The position numbers and the translations under genes were made by a program. This document shows positions 1 to 5,623 of a stretch of DNA of 11,144 bases, in pieces (position 1 is the stretch's first letter; every line of letters starts with the position of its first letter). The notes under the pieces were generated by a model. The model did not search any database. It saw nothing but the letters and a program-made list of their open reading frames with translations, and was not told the DNA's origin. Source of the stretch: Actinomycetota bacterium (GTDB lineage: Bacteria; Actinomycetota; Actinomycetes; Streptosporangiales; Streptosporangiaceae); the NCBI GenBank assembly GCA_003140115.1, contig PLIQ01000228.1, positions 6,718 through 17,861 on the forward strand, given 5' to 3'.

Positions 1-2
1 CC

Positions 3-1004
3 GCCGACCTGGAGTTCGCCGCCGCGCTGCTGCCTTTGTGGGGCTTCCCGCCGGACGCGTACCTTGCCCCCGCCGACGAGCAGGGAACCAACAACCGGAC
101 TTTCCTGGTGCGCTACAGGGAGCAGCGCTACGTGCTGCGGATCAGCGGGTTCCTGTCCGTCGCGGAGGTCTGTGCCGAGCACGGGATCCTGCGGCGGCTA
201 CGGCAGAGCGGCCTTCCCTTCCAGGTACCGGAGCCCGTGGCCGCATCCAACGGGCGCACAGTGATCGCGACCACGGCCGGGCCTGCCGCCGTCTGCCGCT
301 GGCTGCCCGGCGTGCACCCCGGTATGGATGGCGAGGCGGCGTTCGAGCGCTTCGGCCGGGCCGGCGGGCTCCTTGGCGCCGCGCTGGCGGACGTGGCGCT
401 CGGAGATGCCCTGCGGGACTGGCGCACCGATCCGCGCTGCGTCCAGCCAGGCGACCCGCCGGTCGACGCCCTGTGTGGTGAGCTGCGCTCCGCCGGGATG
501 AGCGCTGAGCAGGCGGAGGTGCTCGGTGCTGCGGCTCGCCGCGCCGGGCGGTGGTGGCCCAGTACCGACGGCCTGCCCCCCCAGGTCATCCATGGCGACC
601 TCGCGCCGTCGAACGTGTTGGTCGACTCGGACACGGGCGAGGTGGCGGGGCTCCTCGACTTCGAGCTCGCCGGCGTCGGTTTCCGCGTCCAGGACATCCT
701 GGCTGCGCTGTATAACTCCGCGGCGCTCCGCGCGCCGGACTGGCCGGATCGCACGGCGGCCTTCCTGCGCGGCTGCGCCACGGTCCGCCGCCTGGAGCCC
801 GCCGAGGTGGCGGCGCTGCCCGAGCTACTCAACGCCCGGTCGCTCGGCGCCGTCCTGTGGCGGGCCGCCAGGTGGCGCGCCGGGCTCGGCCGCTTCGGCG
901 AGGTCACAGCCCATGTCGGCAGCCTGGAGGCGACCATGCGTTGGCTCGCGGCCAACGAGGACACGTTCCTGTCCGTCGCCGCCGCAGCCAATGATGCCGC
1001 CTGA
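3..1004 (+). CDS. APH/homoserine kinase II-type phosphotransferase, 5' end cut off by the window
   Basis: This is a kinase-like protein of the aminoglycoside phosphotransferase (APH/ChoK) superfamily, expected to transfer phosphate from ATP or GTP to a small-molecule hydroxyl group. Its substrate cannot be told from sequence. The reading frame is open to the left window edge, and the residues before the first possible start (TTG at 36) already look like family sequence (LEFAAALLPLWGFP), so the true start lies outside the window. Counting from the TTG, the Brenner-like catalytic loop HGDLAPSN is at about residues 186-193 (H186, D188, N193), and the metal-binding DFE is at 208-210. A lysine-type nucleotide-binding lobe precedes them. 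The C-terminus is helical, as usual. The gene ends 46 bp before the dioxygenase gene on the same strand, so the two may be co-transcribed. The family is certain; a resistance function is not implied. Confidence 0.85.
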   Translation, partial: ADLEFAAALLPLWGFPPDAYLAPADEQGTNNRTFLVRYREQRYVLRISGFLSVAEVCAEHGILRRLRQSGLPFQVPEPVAASNGRTVIATTAGPAAVCRWLPGVHPGMDGEAAFERFGRAGGLLGAALADVALGDALRDWRTDPRCVQPGDPPVDALCGELRSAGMSAEQAEVLGAAARRAGRWWPSTDGLPPQVIHGDLAPSNVLVDSDTGEVAGLLDFELAGVGFRVQDILAALYNSAALRAPDWPDRTAAFLRGCATVRRLEPAEVAALPELLNARSLGAVLWRAARWRAGLGRFGEVTAHVGSLEATMRWLAANEDTFLSVAAAANDAA

Positions 1005-1050
1005 CTGTTATTCGCTGGAGGTCGCGGCTGGCGCGTGCGACGCTGGCGGC

Positions 1051-1812
1051 ATGCTCAGCGAGGCCGAGATTGGCTCGTTCGTCGTGGACGGGTTCGTTGC
1101 CATTCGGGGCGCGGTGCCCGCCGACGTGCTGCGGGCTTGTCAGGAGGAGATCTGGTCCGCGCTCGCCGAGCGCGGAGTGCTGCGCGACGCCCCCGCCACG
1201 TGGCGGGATCCGGTGGTGCGGATCCCTTGCCCCGAGAGCGAGGCGTTCGCCACGGCCGGCACCCAGCCGTCGCTGTGGGAGGCATTCGACCAGCTGATCG
1301 GCGCGGGGCGCTGGTCGCGCAGGCAAGGCGTGGGCGGCACCATCCCGGTGCGGTTCCCTAGTCAGGCCGATCCTGGCGACGCCGGCTGGCACATCGAGGC
1401 AAGCTATGAAACGAACGGCCAGTGGTGCGTCAACCACCGGTCCAGGGCACGCGGGCTCCTGGTGCTCTACCTGTTCAGCGACGTCGACGCCGACAGCGCC
1501 CCGACCCGGATCCGCCCAGGCTCGCACCGGGACGCCGCCCGCGCCCTTGCACCTGCAGGCGACAAGGGCATGCCGTGGACCCAGGCGGCTCAGCTGGCCG
1601 CGCAGGCTAGTGCCGCCCGCCCTACATCCCTGGTCACCGGTCGTGCCGGGGACGTGTTCCTTTGCCATCCGTTCCTCGTCCACGCCGCGTCCTGGCCGCA
1701 TAACGGTCGGCACCCGCGGATCATTGCCCAGCCGGGCGTAGCCCTGCACGGCGCGTTCCCGCTGGTTGCCCCGTTGAGCCCGGTCGAGCTCGCTATGGCC
1801 GCAGAGGACTGA
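1051..1812 (+). CDS. Phytanoyl-CoA dioxygenase (PhyH)-like Fe(II)/2-oxoglutarate oxygenase
   Basis: This 253-residue cytosolic protein has a PhyH-like double-stranded beta-helix pattern and would hydroxylate or otherwise oxidise a small molecule using Fe(II), O2 and 2-oxoglutarate. The proximal metal motif is in GWHIEASY, H114-x-E116, where most relatives have HxD. The distal histidine is probably H211 in the segment HPFLVHAASWP. R223 in HPRI is the likely 2-oxoglutarate carboxylate ligand. The motif RIRPGSHRD is typical of the family. I chose ATG 1051 because no in-frame ATG/GTG/TTG lies between the preceding stop (1004) and it. The frame is open further upstream only as a shadow of the phosphotransferase gene. 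No good Shine-Dalgarno sits at normal distance; a GGAGG at 1017-1021 is about 29 bases away. The substrate is unknown. Confidence 0.88.
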   Translation: MLSEAEIGSFVVDGFVAIRGAVPADVLRACQEEIWSALAERGVLRDAPATWRDPVVRIPCPESEAFATAGTQPSLWEAFDQLIGAGRWSRRQGVGGTIPVRFPSQADPGDAGWHIEASYETNGQWCVNHRSRARGLLVLYLFSDVDADSAPTRIRPGSHRDAARALAPAGDKGMPWTQAAQLAAQASAARPTSLVTGRAGDVFLCHPFLVHAASWPHNGRHPRIIAQPGVALHGAFPLVAPLSPVELAMAAED

Positions 1813-1911
1813 CTTCGGCGACTTCCTGGATCCTTCCTGGCCGGAATCGATATCTGGTAGCACCGTGGCAGGACGATACGCCGCCCCCGCCTGCCGAGCT
1901 CGGCTACATAC
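1813..1911. other. Convergent intergenic gap with a weak palindrome
   Basis: These 99 bp separate the rightward dioxygenase gene from the leftward DUF899 gene. The only structure I see is the perfect 12-bp palindrome GCCGAGCTCGGC at 1893-1904, eight bases past the DUF899 stop on the minus strand. As RNA it could fold only as a 4-bp stem with a 4-base loop and has no following U-run, so it is a poor terminator candidate. Confidence 0.4.
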
Positions 1912-2643
1912 TCATGAAGGTTCTCCGGGCGACTCCCAGCCCTTCATCCGTCCCTGCGTGAGCTCCGGATGGTCGTACTCATCGTGCCAGTTCCACCAGT
2001 TGTACGCCGCGGACTGCGGGTAGCCCTCGGGCGAATCTTCCCACTCTTCCTGCCGCCCGAGCGCGGTTAGGTCGAGGTAGCTCCAGGTGCTCCCGAGGGC
2101 CTCGTCACCACGGTTGTTGACGAAGTAGGTTCGGAACACCCGGTCGCCGTCGCGGATGAACGCGTTCGTGCCGTGATATTCGTCGACGCCGAAGTCTTTG
2201 TCGAAGTCGTCGAGCACGGTGTACCAGGGCATAGTCCAGCCCATCCGCGCCTTCAGGCGCGCGATATCCGGCTGGGGCGCGCGCGAGGCGTAGGCGAAGG
2301 TAGTGTCGCGGGCGTTCAGATGGATCACGTCGGCGACCTGGTCGGCCATCATGGAGCAGCCGTGGCACGCGTGGTCGGGCCAGCCGATCACGCCGGGCTC
2401 GAAGAACGCACGGTAGATGACCAGCTGGCGACGGCCCTCGAACAGGTCGAGCAGGCTTACCTTCCCCTCGGGTCCGTCGAACTCATAGTCCTTCTCCACC
2501 GCCAGCCACGGCATCCGCCGGCGCTGAGCGGCGAGCGCGTCCCGGGCCCGGGTCAGCTCCTTCTCCTTCACCAGCAGCTGCTGGCGCGCCGCCTCCCAGT
2601 CCTGCGCGGTAACGATCGGCGGTGTCTTCATTGAGGTGTCCAC
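1912..2643 (-). CDS. DUF899 family thioredoxin-fold protein
   Basis: This 243-residue protein matches the DUF899 family (Pfam PF05988) along its full length. The family is predicted to have a thioredoxin-like fold, but its reaction is not established. The N-terminal part is helical and charged (residues 13-45). The fold core follows: a beta strand in RRQLVIYRAFF (71-81), the family's Cys-pair segment CHGCSMMADQ with C93 and C96 in CxxC spacing, then the strand TTFAYASRAP. The C-terminal region is rich in Trp and Tyr (YNWWNWHDEYDHP), also typical. A thiol redox or peroxide-linked role is inference from the CxxC. The GTG start at 2643 is preferred over the internal ATG at 2631 because GGAGGA (2648-2653) lies four bases upstream. 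It is the last gene of the SRPBCC-ArsR-DUF899 operon, 22 bp after ArsR, so probably under the same repressor. Confidence 0.9.
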   Translation of the reverse strand: MDTSMKTPPIVTAQDWEAARQQLLVKEKELTRARDALAAQRRRMPWLAVEKDYEFDGPEGKVSLLDLFEGRRQLVIYRAFFEPGVIGWPDHACHGCSMMADQVADVIHLNARDTTFAYASRAPQPDIARLKARMGWTMPWYTVLDDFDKDFGVDEYHGTNAFIRDGDRVFRTYFVNNRGDEALGSTWSYLDLTALGRQEEWEDSPEGYPQSAAYNWWNWHDEYDHPELTQGRMKGWESPGEPS

Positions 2644-2647
2644 GATG

Positions 2648-2653
2648 TCCTCC
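2648..2653 (-). promoter_or_regulatory. Ribosome binding site deciding the DUF899 GTG start
   Basis: On the minus strand this reads GGAGGA, four bases before GTG at 2643. It supports the GTG over the ATG four codons further in. Confidence 0.65.
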
Positions 2654-2665
2654 GGTTTGGTTCGG

Positions 2666-3019
2666 TTAGCCGGTGCTGCGGTCTAGGTGGTCCTGCAGCG
2701 CGCTGAGCGGGCCGTCCCAGTCGCGGGCCAGCGCGGCCAGGAACTGCTGCGCCACCTGCATCGGCGCGGAGCGCAGCCGGTAGCGCACCCGGCGCCGCTC
2801 CCCAGGCTCGGCTGTCACCAGGCCGGCCTCGGCTAGCAGGGCCAGGTGCTTGGCGATCGCCTGCCGGGTGATCGGCAGGCGAGCCGCCAGGTCCGTGGCC
2901 GTGGCCGGGCCCGCCGAGGCCAGCTCGGCCAAGATGGCGCGTCGGCTCGGGTCGGCCAGCGCCACGAAGACCTGCTCGGCAACTGCCTCCGGTTCAGCCA
3001 ACACAGGGTCAGGCGGCAT
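2666..3019 (-). CDS. ArsR-family winged-helix transcriptional repressor
   Basis: This 117-residue regulator has the ArsR winged helix at about residues 14-85. ALADPSRRAILAEL forms the first helices, TATDLAARLPITRQAIAKHL is the helix-turn-helix with recognition helix near 50-62, and RRRVRYRL is the wing. It contains no cysteine, so the metal-binding CxC of ArsR/SmtB sensors is absent. It belongs to the non-metal subgroup commonly paired with SRPBCC proteins. Its ATG lies inside the SRPBCC gene (11-bp overlap, ATGCCGCCTGA), which suggests translational coupling, and DUF899 follows 22 bp later. The likely targets are the two GCAAC-N6-GTTGC repeats in the promoter of its own operon (3456-3499). 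Binding is inferred, not shown. Its inducer is unknown. Confidence 0.92.
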   Translation of the reverse strand: MPPDPVLAEPEAVAEQVFVALADPSRRAILAELASAGPATATDLAARLPITRQAIAKHLALLAEAGLVTAEPGERRRVRYRLRSAPMQVAQQFLAALARDWDGPLSALQDHLDRSTG

Positions 3020-3440
3020 CGAGGTAGTCGACCAGCTCGGCCAGCTCCAGCGCCCACCCGTCGGTGTTGCCGTCGTAGGCCTTGCGGTAGGCGTCCTCCG
3101 GCAGCTGGGCGAAGCCGCTCTCGACCACGGTCAGCCGGGTGCCCGTCCCGGCCGGTTCGAGCGTGAACTCGACATAGGTACGGCGCGGGTCGTCCTCGGG
3201 CAGCCCGTAGATCGGCCAGGTGAAGCTGAACACCGTCGGCTCCTCCACCCGTTCCACGCGCATCTCGACCGTGGATCCGTTGGCCCACGTCATCCGGGCC
3301 GGCCCGCCCGGTCGCAGGTCGACCGTCGCCTCGTTGCCGAACCAGGTGCCCAGCCCTTCGGCCGTGGTGAGCGCCGCCCACACCTGGCCCGGCGGGTGGG
3401 CGACCTCGATGGTCCGCTCGATACGATCGGGAAAGGCCAT
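3009..3440 (-). CDS. SRPBCC / AHSA1 (START-like) domain protein
   Basis: This 143-residue protein has a single helix-grip (SRPBCC, AHSA1-type) domain over its whole length. It shows the usual opening IERTIEVAHPPGQVWAALT, the GLGTWFGNEATVDLRPGG segment, the strand pair VFSFTWPIYG and TYVEFTLEP, and the closing long helix with GWALELAELVDYL. The fold encloses a hydrophobic cavity, and members bind hydrophobic ligands or act on client proteins; the specific ligand cannot be read. It is the first gene of a leftward operon with ArsR and DUF899; in many genomes ArsR precedes its SRPBCC partner, so the order is reversed here. The ATG at 3440 has a clear GGAGG (3446-3450) five bases upstream and a leader of roughly 30 bases from the predicted start of transcription. 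Confidence 0.92.
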   Translation of the reverse strand: MAFPDRIERTIEVAHPPGQVWAALTTAEGLGTWFGNEATVDLRPGGPARMTWANGSTVEMRVERVEEPTVFSFTWPIYGLPEDDPRRTYVEFTLEPAGTGTRLTVVESGFAQLPEDAYRKAYDGNTDGWALELAELVDYLDAA

Positions 3441-3455
3441 GAGAGCCTCCAGCTA

Positions 3456-3477
3456 GTAGCAACTTATTAGTTGCTAC
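3456..3477. promoter_or_regulatory. Operator 1: perfect inverted repeat over the start of transcription
   Basis: A perfect 9+4+9 inverted repeat: GTAGCAACT, spacer TATT, AGTTGCTAC. It covers the predicted transcription start and the downstream edge of the -10 box (3476-3481). Its core GCAAC-N6-GTTGC (3459-3474) recurs in operator 2. The likely ligand is the ArsR-type protein encoded in the same operon. Confidence 0.75.
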
Positions 3478-3504
3478 ATTATGGCAACCGATTGGTTGCG
3501 TCAA
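3476..3504 (-). promoter_or_regulatory. SigA-type promoter of the SRPBCC-ArsR-DUF899 operon
   Basis: Read on the minus strand, the -35 box is TTGACG (3504-3499), followed by a 17-bp spacer and the -10 box TAATGT (3481-3476). This is very close to the housekeeping consensus in box sequence and spacing, and stands out as an AT-rich patch in GC-rich DNA. The predicted start of transcription is near 3469, giving a leader of about 30 bases with GGAGG ahead of the SRPBCC ATG. Confidence 0.8.
3484..3499. promoter_or_regulatory. Operator 2: inverted repeat filling the promoter spacer
   Basis: A perfect 6+4+6 inverted repeat: GCAACC, spacer GATT, GGTTGC. It has the same GCAAC-N6-GTTGC core as operator 1 and is centred 25 bp from it. 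It lies between the -10 and -35 boxes and touches the last -35 base, so occupancy should block RNA polymerase. Confidence 0.72.
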
Positions 3505-3525
3505 CTGTGAGATCTGGCCGTGAAA

Positions 3526-4197
3526 TCACAGGTACCTGGCGAGCTGACCGGCGAGCTCAGCCGGGCGGGACAGGGCGGCCAGGTGGCCGCCGGGAACGAC
3601 GTCGATGCCGGTGCCGAGCCGCTCCCCCGCCACCCGGCGCTGGAACTCCAGCGGGAAGAAGCGGTCGTCACGCCCGGCGATCACCCGGGTGGGCACGTCC
3701 GGCCATCGGTCGATGGCGCACGGCTGGCCGAAGGCAATGTCCGCCTCGGGATACTGGTGAGCCTCCCCCGCGGCCGCGACCTCCGCGGGCACGTCGTGCA
3801 GGAAGTAGGCAGCTAGGTCGAACTCGACGGGATAACCGCCGGCCTGGGCAGCCGCGATCCGGGCTTGCTCCCATCCGGTGTTACCCCACCAGGCGCCAGC
3901 GGTCTCGCCCGGCAGCGGAATCATCGCGTTGACCAGCACCAGCATCCGCGTCTGGGTGCGAGCGCAGGCCGTTGGCGCGGTGAAGCCGCCCATCGACTGC
4001 CCGACCACCACGACATCTCCGCGGTTGCCGGTGGCGGCGAGGACCGCGTCGGCGTATTCCGGCAGCCCGGCGGACTCGTCGGCTCCCGGCAGGTCAACTG
4101 CGACCGCCTCATGGCCGCGAGCCCGCAGTTCAGGGACGACCCGATGCCAGTACCAGGCTGAACCACCCGCCCCCGGAATGAGCACGAACAAGCTCAT
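3526..4197 (-). CDS. Alpha/beta hydrolase (small esterase-like)
   Basis: This 223-residue protein has a single alpha/beta-hydrolase fold and no signal peptide. The oxyanion-loop motif LIPGAGGSAWYWHRV is at 6-20. The nucleophile elbow GQSMGG places the serine at residue 68. The acid is D177 or D178 in AGRDDRFFP, and the histidine is H205 in GGHLAALS, completing a catalytic triad. The compact size and sequence resemble EstC/hydroxynitrile-lyase-like bacterial esterases. The substrate is not predictable. The ATG at 4197 has GGAGGA (4202-4207) four bases upstream. The gene is divergent from the ECF sigma factor gene across a 143-bp region. On its other side it ends only 21 bp from the -35 box of the SRPBCC operon with no terminator visible, so some read-through into that operon is possible. 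Confidence 0.9.
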   Translation of the reverse strand: MSLFVLIPGAGGSAWYWHRVVPELRARGHEAVAVDLPGADESAGLPEYADAVLAATGNRGDVVVVGQSMGGFTAPTACARTQTRMLVLVNAMIPLPGETAGAWWGNTGWEQARIAAAQAGGYPVEFDLAAYFLHDVPAEVAAAGEAHQYPEADIAFGQPCAIDRWPDVPTRVIAGRDDRFFPLEFQRRVAGERLGTGIDVVPGGHLAALSRPAELAGQLARYL

Positions 4198-4340
4198 CGA
4201 GTCCTCCGTTCTTTAGTACCGCCGTATATGACGCGCCCGAGGAGGAAGACTCACCGCCCGCCAACCGCCCGGTTCGGCCGCCCTCCGGTGTCCATACAGG
4301 ATGGAAGCGCGACAACGTACGGGAAGAAGGTGACGCGAGA
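4198..4340. other. Divergent intergenic region between hydrolase and sigma factor
   Basis: This 143-bp region must hold the start signals for both genes. I see the hydrolase Shine-Dalgarno (4202-4207), an AT-richer patch around 4212-4231 that could hold a leftward -10, and an imperfectly placed inverted repeat TCCAT-N5-ATGGA at 4291-4305 on the sigma side. No convincing -35/-10 pair appears in either direction, which would fit use of an alternative sigma factor. Confidence 0.4.
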
Positions 4341-5351
4341 GTGGTAACAGCCGACCTGATCTCACGGGCGCGGGCCGGGGATGGCGACGCGTTTCAGGCT
4401 TTGACGAAGCCATACCGCCGGGAGCTACAGGTGCACTGCTACCGGATGCTCGGATCCTTCCAGGATGCCGAGGATGCCCTGCAGGACACGCTGCTGGCCG
4501 CCTGGCAAGGCCTCGAGGGATTCGAGGGGCGCGCCTCAGTCCGCACCTGGCTCTACCGGATCGCCACCAACAAGTGCCTCAACGCGCGTCGCGCGGCCAG
4601 CCGGCGTCCGGTCAGGGAGTGGGACGTGCCCGGGGTTGAACTGCCCGAGCCGACCCGGCTCGGCGAGGTCGTATGGCTTGAGCCGTTCCCCGACACCCTC
4701 CTCGAGGGCGCGATCGACGCGCCGTCCGGCCCCGAGGCCCGCTACGAGCAGACCGAAGCCATCTCCCTGGCCTTCGTGACCGCCCTGCAGGTCCTGCCGC
4801 CCCGCCAGCTCGCCGTCCTCGTCTTGCGCGACGTCCTCGGATTCCACGCGAGCGAGGTGGCCGGCATGCTGGACTCGACCGTCGAGTCGGTCAACAGCGC
4901 CCTCAAACGGGCGCGCGCCAGCCTGGAGCGCAGATGGCCGACGGCGGCCGGCCGCGAACTGCCTCCCGTCGCCGACTCGCCGTCCGGGGATGCGATCGTG
5001 GCGAAATTCGTCCGCGCCTGGGAGTCCGCCGATCTCGACGCCCTGGTGGCTCTCCTGACCGACGACGTCTTCATGTCGATGCCGCCGATGCCCTTTGAGT
5101 ACCAGGGCCGCGACGTCGTGGCCGGCTTCTGCGCCGGCCTGTTCGGCGCGGGCCGGAGGTTCGAGCTCGTCCCGACGCGGGCCAACGCTCAGCCGGCGTT
5201 CGGGGCCTACCTGCGCGCCCCGAACGGCATCAGCCACGGGGTAGGCCTCTACGTCCTCACCCTCACCGGCGACCGGATCTGCGCCATGACCCGCTTCGAC
5301 AACAGCGTGCTCCCATGGTTCGGGCTACCGCGATCACTTCCGAGCCGATAG
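4341..5351 (+). CDS. ECF sigma factor with SnoaL-like C-terminal domain (SigG/ECF56 type)
   Basis: This 336-residue RNA polymerase sigma factor carries region 2 at about residues 17-85 (DAEDALQDTLLAAWQGL; RTWLYRIATNKCLNARR) and region 4 at about 139-197 (LPPRQLAVLVLRDVLGFHASEVA; SVNSALKRARASL). Between them lies the linker segment VVWLEPFPDTLLEG (110-123), a hallmark of the SigG-like group (ECF56, TIGR02960). A SnoaL-like domain at about 216-325 ends in the characteristic RFDNSVLPWFGLP. In such ECFs this domain replaces a separate anti-sigma factor and tunes activity, and no anti-sigma gene is present nearby. The start is GTG 4341, with a modest AAGGTGA (4327-4333) before it. The divergent hydrolase gene is a plausible target. 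The signal sensed is unknown. The stop at 5351 falls where family members normally end. Confidence 0.93.
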   Translation: MVTADLISRARAGDGDAFQALTKPYRRELQVHCYRMLGSFQDAEDALQDTLLAAWQGLEGFEGRASVRTWLYRIATNKCLNARRAASRRPVREWDVPGVELPEPTRLGEVVWLEPFPDTLLEGAIDAPSGPEARYEQTEAISLAFVTALQVLPPRQLAVLVLRDVLGFHASEVAGMLDSTVESVNSALKRARASLERRWPTAAGRELPPVADSPSGDAIVAKFVRAWESADLDALVALLTDDVFMSMPPMPFEYQGRDVVAGFCAGLFGAGRRFELVPTRANAQPAFGAYLRAPNGISHGVGLYVLTLTGDRICAMTRFDNSVLPWFGLPRSLPSR

Positions 5352-5572
5352 CCAGCCGCCGAGCCGCCACCGGCTTCTACATCCACGGGAAGGTCATCGA
5401 GGCCGACTACGGCACCGGGCACGCGAGGATGTTCGTCGGATCGGAGAACTTCTCGCGTACCTCCCTCGAGGACAACCGCGAACTCGGCCTGATCAGCTCC
5501 GATCCCGCGGTCTTGTCCGCCATGGCCCGGACCTTCACGGCCGACTTCCGGAACGGCCAGCACTGGTCCTAG
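5315..5572 (+). pseudogene. Truncated phospholipase D-like gene, C-terminal HKD fragment only
   Basis: An open frame of at most 85 codons whose last 65 or so residues match the C-terminal end of phospholipase D-like (PLDc_2) proteins. FYIHGKVIEADYG has H-x-K-x4-D in exact HKD spacing (H codon at 5384, D at 5405). FVGSENFS supplies the following GSxN motif, and RELGLISSDP and a terminal TADFRNGQHWS follow. Functional PLD enzymes need two HKD motifs and several hundred residues; only one is here and everything upstream is the sigma factor gene. The first ATG (5315) lies inside that gene in another frame, without a ribosome binding site, and residues before about 5375 do not look like PLD. I therefore read it as a decayed remnant joined just after the sigma stop. 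Expression as a small protein cannot be excluded. Confidence 0.65.
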
Positions 5573-5606
5573 TACCCGCAGCCGGCTCCTCATCCGAAGG
5601 CCGGGT

Positions 5607-5622
5607 GTCGGTTGAAGCCGAC
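5607..5622 (-). terminator. Possible short hairpin terminator after the membrane protein gene
   Basis: GTCGGT, loop TGAA, GCCGAC forms a 6-bp stem with one G-T pair, directly after the minus-strand stop (5626-5624) and between converging units. There is no U-run, so it is only a candidate. Confidence 0.35.
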
Positions 5623-5623
5623 C

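Noticed and set aside
128..991. Long minus-strand open frame opposite the phosphotransferase gene
   Set aside because: Low-complexity Ser/Arg/Pro-rich translation with no recognisable domain; a shadow of the real gene caused by high GC.
526..1050. N-terminal extension of the dioxygenase frame up to 526
   Set aside because: Its translation is Arg/Ser/Pro-rich shadow sequence of the phosphotransferase gene; homology begins at ATG 1051.
1205..1226. Inverted repeat GGGATCC-N8-GGATCCC (two BamHI sites)
   Set aside because: It lies inside the dioxygenase coding region and encodes ordinary family sequence; most likely chance in GC-rich DNA.
1893..1904. Palindrome GCCGAGCTCGGC as a bidirectional terminator
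   Set aside because: Only a 4-bp stem can form with a loop, and there is no U-run on either side.
3529..3538. Palindrome CAGGTACCTG near the hydrolase stop codon
   Set aside because: Inside the hydrolase coding end, with no relation to the GCAAC/GTTGC operators and too short to mean much.
4536..5237. Minus-strand open frame opposite the sigma factor gene
   Set aside because: The opposite strand encodes a complete, motif-rich sigma factor; this frame has biased composition and no family resemblance.
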